Origin: an uncultured Fibrobacter sp.
GTDB taxonomy: Bacteria > Fibrobacterota > Fibrobacteria > Fibrobacterales > Fibrobacteraceae
Length of the DNA stretch: 43,213 nt
NCBI GenBank assembly: GCA_947165045.1
Contig: CAMUYW010000026.1
Coordinates: forward strand, 1-43,213
Direction: 5' to 3'
The notes under the pieces were generated by a model. That model did not search any database. It was not told where the DNA came from and saw only the letters and a list, made by a program, of their open reading frames with translations. Shown piece by piece: positions 1 to 8,497 of the stretch. The translations under genes were made by a program, and so were the position numbers. Each line of letters starts with the position of its first letter. Position 1 is the stretch's first letter.

Positions 1-1
1 A

Positions 2-94
2 ATGCACGACGATCCGCAGAGCAAGATCAACCGTCCGCGCCAGATTTACACCGGCAAAACGGAACGCGCTTGGATCGACCGCGACAAGCGATAA
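2..94 (+). CDS. C-terminal end of an unidentified protein (partial)
   Basis: The frame starting at base 2 is open to a TAA at 92-94 and gives 30 residues rich in charged amino acids, ending in RAWIDRDKR. The upstream part lies outside the window, so an internal Met at base 2 cannot be taken as the start. A strong hairpin terminator follows 22 bases later, which supports this being the real end of a plus-strand gene. I do not recognise the family from so short a piece. Confidence 0.5.
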   Translation: MHDDPQSKINRPRQIYTGKTERAWIDRDKR

Positions 95-115
95 GCTTTT
101 AATGGCTATGAAAAC

Positions 116-145
116 GGCTCTCGGAAATGCTCCGGGAGCCTTTTT
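116..145 (+). terminator. Intrinsic terminator
   Basis: A 10-bp stem, GGCTCTCGGA with TCCGGGAGCC (one T-G wobble), has a 5-nt loop and is followed by TTTTT. It sits between the plus-strand gene ending at 94 and the minus-strand gene ending at 167, so it may also stop the convergent transcript, though the T-run on that side is weaker. Confidence 0.8.
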
Positions 146-166
146 GTATGGTGAAAAGATTTGTTC

Positions 167-2554
167 TTAGATTACTTTTTGATGGCCGGTTGTTCGCGAT
201 TGCAATAGCAAGTCGACCATCTCGTCCCAATGTTCCAGCACGACCTTGCCGATGGCGGGGTCGTACATTACGCCCAGGTTCTTTTCAATTTCACTACGGC
301 AGTAGTCGAGCGACATGGCGTCACGATAAACGCGCTTGCTGGTCATGGCATCGATCGAGTCTGCGATGGCGATGACGCGGGCGCCTATAGGAATGTCTTC
401 GCCCTTGAGGCCTTCTGGGTAACCGCGGCCGTCGTATCGTTCGTGGTGATGCAATACAATCTGTACCATTTCATGCGTGTAGTTGGACTGCATTAGGATT
501 CTTGCGCCGATGACCGGGTGCTGCTTGATGATTTCAAATTCTTCGTCCGTTAGTTTTCCCGGCTTTCCAAGCACGCTATCGACAATGCCCATCTTGCCAA
601 TGTCGTGCAAAAGCGCTGCATGCGTAATGAGCGTTATGGAGCTTTCCGAAAGGCCGAGAGAGCGTGCAATCAGTTCCGAGTATGCCTTCACGCGTTCGGA
701 ATGGTTTGCTGTATAGGTGTCCTTTGCTTCGACTACCGAAATCAGGCAAGAAATTAAATCTTTGAGGTTCTGGTTTTCGCTGTTGGTTGCCGGCTTGTGG
801 TAACGCACCTTGTCGCGGTACATGTTCAAGTCGGCTTCCATTTTCCAGTCGCTAATGGACTTGCGGACTCCGTTGTCGTTGCACAATCGGCTCTTGCCCA
901 CGGCAATTGACAAATGGTACAGCGCCGTCTTGTTGTATTCCTGGATTTCCTTTTTCAAATTAGAGGCTAGCTGGAAATGCGATTCTAGCGGTGCGTGGGT
1001 AATGACTGAAAATTCGTCGCCACCGATTCTAAAGCAATTTCCGTTGCTGCCGTATGCGCTTTTGATGGCGTTTGCGGTGGCGATGATTAGCGCGTCGCCA
1101 GCCTGGTGACCAAAGGTGTCGTTTGCGTATTTGAGGCCGTTCACGTCCATCAAGAACATGGTCCAATTCTTTGCGTCGGAATCTTCTTGATTGATTGTAT
1201 TTAGAAGTGCGTCGAAGGCTAGTCTGTTTTCGAGTCCCGTCAAGCTGTCGGTCGTTGCGACATCTTGCAAGTGCTCGTTCATCACGCGTAACTTACTGTT
1301 AATCTGTTCGAGCTCGAACGAGGTTTCGCGAATGAACGTTGCCATGCGGGCGGCAAGTGGCAAACGGGTGGACTTTTGGGGGTGAAAAGTCTCACTCTTG
1401 GGACGCTCGCGCTTTACAATAGGGCCTTCGCGCATCGATGCGATGACGAGCGTGATGTTGTGCTGGTTCAAATGCCCTTTTTCGCGCAAGAATTCACCGT
1501 GCGAGAAAAATCCCGTACTAGACGCAAGCCCCTTGAACGGCGCGATTTCGTAAGTCGGTTCGTGTTTGGACCAGAACGCCTTTCGCGCGGCGCAGGAGAA
1601 AATGTGCAAAACTTCGGGAGCGAACTGTTCGCTGTTTTCGCTTTCGGTCTTGATCTTTTCGACAATCAACTGCGGTTCGCCATACGACAGGCGGACAATC
1701 GAGCCCTCGTCTATGTCCGAAGACATGGTGAGCGATCCGTCCGGATTGCTTGCGCCAGCGGCACGCACGATAGAAATTCCGTTGTGCTCGTAGAGCATCG
1801 GGAATTCGAGCGCATTGTAGAAGAAGTTGTTGTCGTTCTTGATGTTCAGGTACTTGTTATAAACTTCGTAGGCGGGGATGCTGCCCAATTCGTAAAGCAC
1901 GTTGCCTTCGGAACGTGTCACATGGAAGTTGCGTCCGATGGGCTTCCAACCGCTAATCTTACGGGATTCCACATGAAAATCTGGACCGCCATAGAACACC
2001 ACCAAAAGACCGGTCTTGGTAAAGCCGCCTACCGAAGAAAAAATGCAGGAGTTTGGGCTGGTGATGTCGGGGGAGCAGACGATGCCGCCAAAAACCTGGA
2101 TGTCAGGTGCCAAGGCGTCGAGCCCTTCGCAAAGAAGCGTTGTCGAGAACTGCGCGATGCAGTGGTAGATTTCGACAGCCTTTACCCAAGGATTTTGGTT
2201 GGCCTCTTTCACGATTTCGTTTGCAATTTCGTTGATGGATTTTTTGGAGAAGTCGTACTGATAAATTTGGAATTTTGTGGTCGGCTTTTCGAATATGATA
2301 GCGGACACTGAAATGTCGTTCGCTTTTTCGCAGTCGGCGATGTTTCCGCTGGTCGAGTTGCCGAACCACGGCGTATTGGGGAAGACGCGTTCCAGCGTGT
2401 TCCAAACGGGGGCTAGCTTTTCTTGCTCCAGCTCTTCGGAATGGATTTGGAAACATACGCTTGGCGAACCATGTTCTTTGCACCAAGCACTAAATAGAGC
2501 GAGTTCGTTTTCGAAAGTTACAGTATCTTTAAAGGCGAATACTCTGTTTTTCAT
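167..2554 (-). CDS. FIST-domain sensor with GGDEF and HD-GYP domains
   Basis: This 795-residue soluble protein probably both makes and degrades cyclic di-GMP. Residues about 30-390 resemble a FIST N + FIST C sensor, a ligand-binding module thought to sense small molecules such as amino acids. A GGDEF domain follows (RIGGDEF near residue 508), then an HD-GYP domain (HDIGK near 651 and HHERYDGRGYP near 708), both with intact signature residues. The RxxD inhibitory site normally upstream of GGDEF is absent (glycines sit at those positions), so product inhibition is probably lost. No signal peptide or membrane segment is seen. The start at 2554 has a GGAAGGGG ribosome site and a TATAAT box 17 nt upstream. 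The gene appears monocistronic. The balance between synthesis and hydrolysis cannot be told from sequence. Confidence 0.92.
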   Translation of the reverse strand: MKNRVFAFKDTVTFENELALFSAWCKEHGSPSVCFQIHSEELEQEKLAPVWNTLERVFPNTPWFGNSTSGNIADCEKANDISVSAIIFEKPTTKFQIYQYDFSKKSINEIANEIVKEANQNPWVKAVEIYHCIAQFSTTLLCEGLDALAPDIQVFGGIVCSPDITSPNSCIFSSVGGFTKTGLLVVFYGGPDFHVESRKISGWKPIGRNFHVTRSEGNVLYELGSIPAYEVYNKYLNIKNDNNFFYNALEFPMLYEHNGISIVRAAGASNPDGSLTMSSDIDEGSIVRLSYGEPQLIVEKIKTESENSEQFAPEVLHIFSCAARKAFWSKHEPTYEIAPFKGLASSTGFFSHGEFLREKGHLNQHNITLVIASMREGPIVKRERPKSETFHPQKSTRLPLAARMATFIRETSFELEQINSKLRVMNEHLQDVATTDSLTGLENRLAFDALLNTINQEDSDAKNWTMFLMDVNGLKYANDTFGHQAGDALIIATANAIKSAYGSNGNCFRIGGDEFSVITHAPLESHFQLASNLKKEIQEYNKTALYHLSIAVGKSRLCNDNGVRKSISDWKMEADLNMYRDKVRYHKPATNSENQNLKDLISCLISVVEAKDTYTANHSERVKAYSELIARSLGLSESSITLITHAALLHDIGKMGIVDSVLGKPGKLTDEEFEIIKQHPVIGARILMQSNYTHEMVQIVLHHHERYDGRGYPEGLKGEDIPIGARVIAIADSIDAMTSKRVYRDAMSLDYCRSEIEKNLGVMYDPAIGKVVLEHWDEMVDLLLQSRTTGHQKVI

Positions 2555-2571
2555 GTCAATTTCCCCTTCCG

Positions 2572-2577
2572 ATTATA
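2572..2577 (-). promoter_or_regulatory. -10 box of the FIST-GGDEF-HD-GYP gene
   Basis: A perfect TATAAT on the minus strand lies 17 nt before the ATG, giving a predicted leader of about 10 nt that contains the GGAAGGGG ribosome site. No clear -35 hexamer is seen. Confidence 0.5.
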
Positions 2578-2679
2578 CCGAAGCGTTATATCGGCGATAC
2601 TAATATATCATATCTATGCGGAATATGGCTAGGGAAAAGTTGAAATTTGGGGTTAAAATCGCTAAAAAAACTTTTATGT

Positions 2680-2707
2680 AAAAACGCCATCCTCTTGAGG
2701 ATGGCGT
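2680..2707 (-). terminator. Terminator of argF
   Basis: A perfect 10-bp inverted repeat (CGCCATCCTC / GAGGATGGCG) lies 39 nt past the argF stop and is followed on the minus strand by a T-run (GTTTTTAC). Confidence 0.85.
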
Positions 2708-2745
2708 AAAATTAAGAATCTCTTTTTTTTTTCGAGAAGCGATGC

Positions 2746-3705
2746 TTATTTATTGAATGGTTCCATGACTTGCCACAACACAGCCTTGTGAGCGTGCAGG
2801 CGGTTTTCGGCTTCTTCGAAGCTCATGTTCACGTCGAGGTTGTCCATCACGGAGTCCGTGATTTCTTCGCCGCGGTGAGCCGGCAAGCAGTGGCTGACCT
2901 TGCAGTGAGCCGGAGCGAGCTTCAAGAGTTCGTCGTTGATCTGGAACGGCAAGAAGTGGCTCTGCTTTGTAGCCTTTTCGCCTTCCTGGCCCATAGAAAC
3001 CCAAACGTCGCTATAGAGAATGTCGGCGTCCTTGACGGCTTCCTTCGGGTCGTTGAATACGCGGTACTGGCAGCCGTGCTTCTTGAGGAGCGGCAAAGCT
3101 TCTTCGACAACCTTGGACGGTTGTTCAAAGCCCTTCGGGCAAGCGAGTGTGAAGTTCATGCCGACCTTGGCGGCGAGGGCGAGGAAGGAGTTTGCAACGT
3201 TGTTGCCGTCACCGATGAAGGCGACCGTCTTCGGCTTGCCATCGGCGTTCTTGAAACCGCCGAGGTTTTCGTTGATCATCTGGGCAAAAGCGATTGCCTG
3301 GCACGGATGATAGTCGTCTGTCAAAGCGTTCACAACCGGAATGGAACCGTATTCAGCGAGTTCTTCGACGAGCTGCTGCTTGAAGCAACGGACGACGATG
3401 GCGTTCACCCAGCGGCTGAGGCAGCGGGCGACGTCCTTGACGCTTTCGCGCTTGCCAAGACCGATAGAATCTGGGGAGAGGAGCACGGCGTGGCCGCCGA
3501 GCTGGTTCATGCCCACCTGGAAAGTGGTAATAGTTCGCAAAGACGGTTTTTCGAAGAACATGCCGATGTTCTGGCCGTGGAGACGGTCAGAAACTTTGCC
3601 CGCGTGGACTTCTTTCTTGAGCTGCGAGGCGATGGCGACGGTTTCGAGAATGCGTTCTTCACTCCAGTCCATGAGGCGGAGGAAGTGTTTGTTGCGATCT
3701 ATCAT
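2746..3705 (-). CDS. argF: Ornithine carbamoyltransferase
   Basis: The enzyme makes citrulline from ornithine and carbamoyl phosphate in arginine synthesis, in the cytoplasm. At 319 residues it has the usual family length. The carbamoyl-phosphate loop reads EKPSLRTITTF (about residues 53-63), with DDYHPCQA mid-protein, DVWVSMGQE, and the ornithine-binding HCLPAHRGEEI near the C-terminus. The HCLP motif and the SMG loop separate it from aspartate carbamoyltransferase. One oddity is that the loop usually written S-T/L-R-T-R ends in Ile here, not Arg. The start has an AAAGGAAT ribosome site. The 5' leader begins with a small GGG/CCC hairpin that resembles one in front of serC. No other arginine genes are next to it. 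Confidence 0.96.
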   Translation of the reverse strand: MIDRNKHFLRLMDWSEERILETVAIASQLKKEVHAGKVSDRLHGQNIGMFFEKPSLRTITTFQVGMNQLGGHAVLLSPDSIGLGKRESVKDVARCLSRWVNAIVVRCFKQQLVEELAEYGSIPVVNALTDDYHPCQAIAFAQMINENLGGFKNADGKPKTVAFIGDGNNVANSFLALAAKVGMNFTLACPKGFEQPSKVVEEALPLLKKHGCQYRVFNDPKEAVKDADILYSDVWVSMGQEGEKATKQSHFLPFQINDELLKLAPAHCKVSHCLPAHRGEEITDSVMDNLDVNMSFEEAENRLHAHKAVLWQVMEPFNK

Positions 3706-3717
3706 TTCTATTCCTTT

Positions 3718-3728
3718 GGGCGAAACCC
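3718..3728 (-). promoter_or_regulatory. Small hairpin in the argF leader
   Basis: On the minus strand GGGTTTCGCCC folds into a 3-bp stem just upstream of the ribosome site. It lies about where transcription should begin from an A/T-rich -10-like element (TATTTA). A related hairpin precedes serC. Confidence 0.35.
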
Positions 3729-3792
3729 TGTTTTTAAATATTGTTTTTCGTGATTTCCGAGCGCTTTTCTAGGCTTTACAAAATGAAAAACG

Positions 3793-3818
3793 AAAAAAAC
3801 GGAGCTTTTACACTCCGT
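3793..3818 (-). terminator. Terminator of the bS22/mS38-like gene
   Basis: On the minus strand ACGGAG pairs with CTCCGT across an 8-nt loop and is followed by a run of T (GTTTTTTTCG). It lies 35 nt after the small gene and separates it from argF. Confidence 0.75.
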
Positions 3819-3852
3819 CTTACAGGAAATCACAAGAAAATGCTAACGGATA

Positions 3853-3948
3853 TTAGCGAAGTTTCTTTTTGTGACGGTCACGACGACGGCGCTTCTTACG
3901 CTTGTGAGTCGCAATCTTCCTGCGCTTTCTTTTCTTTCCGCAAGGCAT
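3853..3948 (-). CDS. AURKAIP1/COX24 (mS38/bS22-like) ribosomal microprotein
   Basis: This 31-residue, extremely basic protein begins MPCGKKRKRRKIATHKRKK and ends in a Lys/Arg-rich tail. The pattern of GKKRKR, then THKRKKR, then basic residues is that of the AURKAIP1/COX24 family, whose mitochondrial member mS38 and actinobacterial member bS22 are small-subunit ribosomal proteins (established knowledge). A role as a small-subunit accessory protein is inferred. It has its own GGAG ribosome site 9 nt before the ATG and its own terminator. It is too short for most gene callers, but the ribosome site, terminator and composition together support it well. Confidence 0.85.
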   Translation of the reverse strand: MPCGKKRKRRKIATHKRKKRRRRDRHKKKLR

Positions 3949-4041
3949 GTTGTATCTCCGTTAAAGGTTAAACATAAAAATACGCCACCAAATAGAGAAA
4001 AAAAAATCTTGTTTGTCAAGGGGTGGCGGGCGTTTTTCTAC

Positions 4042-5070
4042 CTACTCACTCACGCATTCCATCGCTTTTCTAATGAGCGCTGCGGCACCTCCATAAACGT
4101 GGGCGCGAGGGCTTTCGTTACTGAGCATGGCGCGGAATTTGCGGGCTCCAGGAAGCCCGGCAAAAAGGCCGTAAAGGTGCTTCACGAGGATCGTGGCCGG
4201 GCAGCCTTCGGCGGTCTGTTTCTCGACATAGGGGAGGTACGCTTCGAGGAGTGCTTTGCGTGTGGCTGGGCGAGCGTTTCCTGTGATGATTTCTGCCGGG
4301 TCTTCGCTAGTCGGTCGAATGTCATTAAAGATGCGTCCATCGGCGTCGTGCAAGAACCAAGGGTTCTCGTAGGCTTCGCGGCCAACCATTACGCCGTCCA
4401 AATCTTTCAGTTGCTCTTCAACTTGGTCAAGAGTCTTGATGCCGCCGTTGATGCTCAAATTGAGCTCCGGCATTTCGGCCTTGAGACGGTGGACGAACTC
4501 GTAATGCAGCGGTGGTACTTCGCGGTTTTCTTTGGGCGAAAGTCCCTTGAGCCAGGCCTTGCGTGCGTGCACAATGAAAATCTTGCAGCCGGCATCGCGT
4601 ATGGTCTGGATAAAATCCGTAAAGAACTCCCAGCTGTCCAAATCGTCGACTCCGATACGGCATTTAATCGAGACCGGAATCGAAACGGCATCTTGCATGG
4701 CCTTGAAGCAATCGGCGACGACGTTCTTCTCTTTCATGAGGCATGCGCCGAAATTTCCGTTTTGCACGCGGTCCGAAGGGCATCCGCAATTCAAGTTGAC
4801 TTCGCTGAAACCTGCGGCTTCAACGAGCTTTGATGCGGCGGCGAGGTCGGCTGGATTGCTGCCTCCGAGTTGCAATACGGCGGGGTGCTCGAACGGCTCG
4901 TGACCGAGGAACAAGTTCTTATTTTCGCAGTGCAGAAGCCCCGTGGACACGACCATTTCGCTGTAGAGCAAAATATGCTTGGAAAGCAAACGTAAAAAAT
5001 AACGCTCATGGCGGTCCGTGCAATCCAGCATCGGAGCAATGGAAAGTCTACGATTAAAGTCGATGTTCAT
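4042..5070 (-). CDS. dusA: tRNA-dihydrouridine synthase (DusA type)
   Basis: This 342-residue flavoenzyme reduces uridine to dihydrouridine in the tRNA D-loop. The N-terminal FMN barrel shows SIAPMLDCTDRHERYF, then VNLNCGCPSDRVQNG with the catalytic Cys region, and VHARKAWLKGLSPKENR, which is characteristic of the DusA subgroup. The C-terminal helical domain contains the HLYGLFAGLPGAR segment. The gene starts 18 nt after the upstream diguanylate cyclase on the same strand. A TATTTT element lies exactly 7 nt before the ATG and no Shine-Dalgarno is visible, so it may have its own leaderless transcript as well as being read from upstream. Confidence 0.93.
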   Translation of the reverse strand: MNIDFNRRLSIAPMLDCTDRHERYFLRLLSKHILLYSEMVVSTGLLHCENKNLFLGHEPFEHPAVLQLGGSNPADLAAASKLVEAAGFSEVNLNCGCPSDRVQNGNFGACLMKEKNVVADCFKAMQDAVSIPVSIKCRIGVDDLDSWEFFTDFIQTIRDAGCKIFIVHARKAWLKGLSPKENREVPPLHYEFVHRLKAEMPELNLSINGGIKTLDQVEEQLKDLDGVMVGREAYENPWFLHDADGRIFNDIRPTSEDPAEIITGNARPATRKALLEAYLPYVEKQTAEGCPATILVKHLYGLFAGLPGARKFRAMLSNESPRAHVYGGAAALIRKAMECVSE

Positions 5071-5077
5071 GCGCGTA

Positions 5078-5083
5078 AAAATA
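5078..5083 (-). promoter_or_regulatory. -10 element of dusA, leaderless configuration
   Basis: On the minus strand TATTTT is followed by 7 nt and then the ATG, so transcription would begin at or next to the start codon. No Shine-Dalgarno is present. Confidence 0.4.
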
Positions 5084-5088
5084 GAATT

Positions 5089-6792
5089 TTACGATTGCAT
5101 GTTATCGAGGCTTTCTACAGCGCGATCGTCGTTCCAAAGAATCACTTTGTTACGGCCGTGTTCCTTACCTTCGTAAAGAGCCTTGTCTGCAAGTTGAATG
5201 CACTTTTCAGCGCCTTGACCGCTATCGAACTGCGCAACACCAAGTGTAATCGTGACCTTGATTTCCTTGCCGCCAAAGAAAATGGTCTGGTTTTCAATCT
5301 GCTTGCGGAAACGTTCGGCAACGTGTGCCGCATCCTTCAATTCCGTTTCTGGGAGGAGTGTCAAAAATTCTTCGCCGCCGTAGCGAGCGAGCACATCGTA
5401 CTTGCGGAGGAGTCCGCGAATTGTACTGGCAACAGATTTGAGCACGGCGTCGCCTGCGGAGTGGCCGTACGTGTCGTTGACGTTCTTGAAGTGGTCGATA
5501 TCGATAAAGATAATGCTGAACGCCTTTCTGAAACGGTTTGCGCGATCGACTTCTTTTTCGATGGTCCTGTGCATGTCGCGACGGTTCGGCAATTGTGTCA
5601 GCTCGTCTGTTCTTGAAATCTGATCCAGCTTTTTGTTAGCTTGTTCTAGTTCGTACGTACGTTCCTTGACTTCTTTTTCAAGTAATTCCCTATGGGCGTT
5701 CAGCTCCTGAATCTGTCGCTTGATTGTTGCGTGCATCTGGTTGAACACCTTGGCAAGTCTGCCAATTTCGTCTTGGCTGCTCTTGGCCTTGAATTCCTCG
5801 ATGTTGAGGTTCCCTTCGGTGATTTGCGAAATGTGGTCAATCAAGTTATTGAGCGGCTTACACACAATCAAAATTTGCCAAAGTGAAACGAGTAAAATTG
5901 CGATGATAGAACTGTACAAGATGATTCGGCTGATGTGCTGGACCGATGAAACTTGAGCGTCGATTTCGGTCTTGGGCTGGAGCGCGATAAGTCCGAGATC
6001 GTAAGTCGGGTTGAATGTTTTGTTGATGAGGTATGTGGATCCATTTTCAAGCGTCAAGAATCGGATGTTGTCATCGTTGTCTTGCTTGATGTTCATGTCG
6101 CCGAGACCGAGTTCCGATATCTTGTGGACTCCATCGAGCCACGTCCTCATGTTGGGGTGGTAGAGAATTTCGCCTTGACCGTTGCAGGCGATAAGGATGC
6201 CGTTTTGTCCCACTTTGTATTCTGAGAAGTACCTCCAGAGACGGCGTATCGAAAAACTTGAAATCAATCGACCGTCACCCAAGGCTCGGTCCGATACGAC
6301 TACGCCAAATGCACGCTTCGGGGTCCCGTCTGCATCGCGGTACCACGGCGATATTGTGGGCCTGTGCGGAGAAATGCGATTGAATTCAATGGGGTAGCTA
6401 ATCTTTGCTGAACCCAGCATGGAATTGTTGCAGATGAGATTGTAGCTTCTGTCGAATAGTGAAATCGATTCGCCCGAAATAAACAGCGATGAAATGTTGA
6501 AACTTTTGAGATAGCCTGCTGCCGTAAACTTGTCCATGCTCTGGATTTCGGAAGTTTTCGCAAGCAATGTTAGACGGCTTGCGAATTGCTCCATTTCGTT
6601 GTTGGCTGTGTTCGCAAGCTGTTGCAGCTGAGTTTCGTTCGTGTCGTAACTCAACTTTAACGTGGTCTTCAATTGCTTTTCTGTAAAGATATATGTTCCG
6701 GCCATCACGATAAAAATCATCGAAATGATCAACAGCAATAAGCTCTTGATGATGATACTGTTAGTGATGCTCGATATTTTTAAAGTGCTCAT
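5089..6792 (-). CDS. Membrane diguanylate cyclase with periplasmic Cache-like sensor
   Basis: This 567-residue inner-membrane protein is predicted to make cyclic di-GMP. A first membrane helix (about residues 15-35) is followed by a periplasmic sensor region of about 250 residues, Cache-like by length and position. Then come a second helix (about 288-308), a HAMP linker, a coiled coil (about 360-395) and a GGDEF domain. The active site reads RYGGEEF (about residue 472) and is preceded by RKYD, an intact RxxD inhibitory site, so the enzyme looks active and feedback-inhibited. The gene starts 31 nt after the solute-binding protein on the same strand, with no recognisable Shine-Dalgarno. The pairing suggests the two gene products work together. 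Confidence 0.92.
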   Translation of the reverse strand: MSTLKISSITNSIIIKSLLLLIISMIFIVMAGTYIFTEKQLKTTLKLSYDTNETQLQQLANTANNEMEQFASRLTLLAKTSEIQSMDKFTAAGYLKSFNISSLFISGESISLFDRSYNLICNNSMLGSAKISYPIEFNRISPHRPTISPWYRDADGTPKRAFGVVVSDRALGDGRLISSFSIRRLWRYFSEYKVGQNGILIACNGQGEILYHPNMRTWLDGVHKISELGLGDMNIKQDNDDNIRFLTLENGSTYLINKTFNPTYDLGLIALQPKTEIDAQVSSVQHISRIILYSSIIAILLVSLWQILIVCKPLNNLIDHISQITEGNLNIEEFKAKSSQDEIGRLAKVFNQMHATIKRQIQELNAHRELLEKEVKERTYELEQANKKLDQISRTDELTQLPNRRDMHRTIEKEVDRANRFRKAFSIIFIDIDHFKNVNDTYGHSAGDAVLKSVASTIRGLLRKYDVLARYGGEEFLTLLPETELKDAAHVAERFRKQIENQTIFFGGKEIKVTITLGVAQFDSGQGAEKCIQLADKALYEGKEHGRNKVILWNDDRAVESLDNMQS

Positions 6793-6823
6793 GGAGTGTT
6801 TTTATTGGTGTGGGGCTGTCGGT

Positions 6824-8374
6824 TTACCGTTTTTTTCTGCGGTTGAATGCAAAGATGAATCCAACAAGTACCGCAATGGCGAATATCCAAGGTGTACGGC
6901 TGAATCCGGAATCCGCTTCGGGAACAGGCTTGGGCTGTTCGGTGATATGGCGATTCGAGCTGTTGTCTTTGATATTGAGTGCCTTGTGCCATGTAGAGCG
7001 GAATTCGGCAAACGTAAGATTGTTTGCGTTTCTGTAGTTCAGGCGCTTGTTGATTTCGTTCGAATAGTTCGTGAGAATCTCGTAAATTTTTTCTTCGGAG
7101 TAGAGGGCTGGGATTTCGAGATGATCCCAGATGGCGCTGAACATCGATCCTAGGATTTGTTCGATATCGCCCCATTCGGGAATGGCCGTGTATGTTTTTC
7201 CGGCATCGAGCATCGTGACGATTGTCTTGTAGTCTTCGTCCTTGGACCATTTCTTAAGCACTTTTTTCGATGTCGGGAGCATGCCGATTTGCTGCGTGTA
7301 CGAATTCAGGTTCTCGTCGTTCGTGAGGAATAGCAAAAGGTCGAGCGCTTCGGGTCTTTCGTTCTTGGTTGGGATGGCGAGGTTGCTTCCTCCGATAAAG
7401 CAGAGGTATCCTTCTGTGCCGGTCGGAATGGGGAGTGCCATGACGCTGTCCTTACCGATTCTTGTATTTGACAGTCCGCCTTTTGCTCCGTCAATTCTAG
7501 TTTGCATGATGACTTCGGAGGTGTTCACGATGAATGCGAGTTCGCCGGCGTTGAAGTGCTGGACGATTTGCGCCGTATTCATCTGCAAGGCGTCCGTGCT
7601 CACGAGCGTGTCGAGCACAAAGCTTAAGTACTTAGCGATACCGTAAATGGTCTTTGGGGTAAGGATGCTAGCTTTCCATTTGCCGTTGTTGTCTTTCTCG
7701 ATGAAGTCGCCTCCATTACTCCAGACCCACGGGGCAAAGTTGTGAGGAATGTTCCAGTCGTTTTTTCCCGGGAAGGCGAAACCGTGGACCTTGGTGCCGT
7801 CGTCAAGCGTTTCGTGGGCGTTGTTCACCTTGCGGATAGCGTTTACGAATCCATCGAAAGTGGAAACATCTTCGGGCTGGATATTGTTCTTTTTGAGAAT
7901 GCGCTTGTTGGCAAGAACCGGGCGAATATCGATGAACCACGGTATGGAGTAAATCGTCGTGTCGGAATCGATATGGGTCGTGTTCCAACTTACCGGGACA
8001 AATCTTGTGGAATCAATCGAGGAAAGCCAGGGGTTCAAAGCCTTGATTTCACCACGGGATGCAAAATACGGGATCCAGGTGGTGCCCAGTTGGAGAACGT
8101 CCGGGGCGTCTTTGCCGGAAGCGAGCGTTGTTGAAATGCGGTTCCAGGCTTCTCCCCAGTCCAAAACGACAACTTTAGTTTTGATACCTGTCTTTTTTGT
8201 ATAAAGGTTCAGTCTCTGTTCGAGCTTTTCTTGAGGCGAAGCCCCGTTTGGCATAATCCATACGGTTAGCGCTTCTTGTTTGACTTCGGGCTTTGCGACA
8301 GGAGCCTTTGCGGCAAAAATGGATGAAACAGCAATCGTTGTAACGATGCTAACTAACTTTGTTAACCCTTTCAT
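6824..8374 (-). CDS. Sugar-type extracellular solute-binding protein with C-terminal membrane anchor
   Basis: The 516-residue protein has an N-terminal signal peptide (residues 1-22, ending in AA/KA) and a family-1 type solute-binding fold. Typical elements are LTVWIMPNGA, YTKKTGIKTKVVVLDWGEAW, PDVLQLGTTW and IPWFIDIRPVLANK. Unlike usual binding proteins it ends in a membrane helix (WIFAIAVLVGFIFAFN) followed by RRKKR, so it is probably held in the inner membrane with the binding domain in the periplasm. No ABC permease or ATPase gene is next to it; the next gene is a diguanylate cyclase with a periplasmic sensor. A sensing rather than transport role is therefore inferred. The start has a strong AGGAGG site. 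Confidence 0.88.
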   Translation of the reverse strand: MKGLTKLVSIVTTIAVSSIFAAKAPVAKPEVKQEALTVWIMPNGASPQEKLEQRLNLYTKKTGIKTKVVVLDWGEAWNRISTTLASGKDAPDVLQLGTTWIPYFASRGEIKALNPWLSSIDSTRFVPVSWNTTHIDSDTTIYSIPWFIDIRPVLANKRILKKNNIQPEDVSTFDGFVNAIRKVNNAHETLDDGTKVHGFAFPGKNDWNIPHNFAPWVWSNGGDFIEKDNNGKWKASILTPKTIYGIAKYLSFVLDTLVSTDALQMNTAQIVQHFNAGELAFIVNTSEVIMQTRIDGAKGGLSNTRIGKDSVMALPIPTGTEGYLCFIGGSNLAIPTKNERPEALDLLLFLTNDENLNSYTQQIGMLPTSKKVLKKWSKDEDYKTIVTMLDAGKTYTAIPEWGDIEQILGSMFSAIWDHLEIPALYSEEKIYEILTNYSNEINKRLNYRNANNLTFAEFRSTWHKALNIKDNSSNRHITEQPKPVPEADSGFSRTPWIFAIAVLVGFIFAFNRRKKR

Positions 8375-8497
8375 TGTACGCCTCCTGATTTCTAAAAATA
8401 TCTATTGTATCTTTTACGTATGATATTTGTAGATTTATTAAAAAGATAAAAGAAATGCAAGCGAAAAGTTTTGGGAGCGTGTTCAAAGAGGGGTAAA

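Noticed and set aside
1376..2311. 311-codon plus-strand frame inside the FIST-GGDEF-HD-GYP gene
   Set aside because: Shadow of a gene with intact conserved motifs on the minus strand; no ribosome site.
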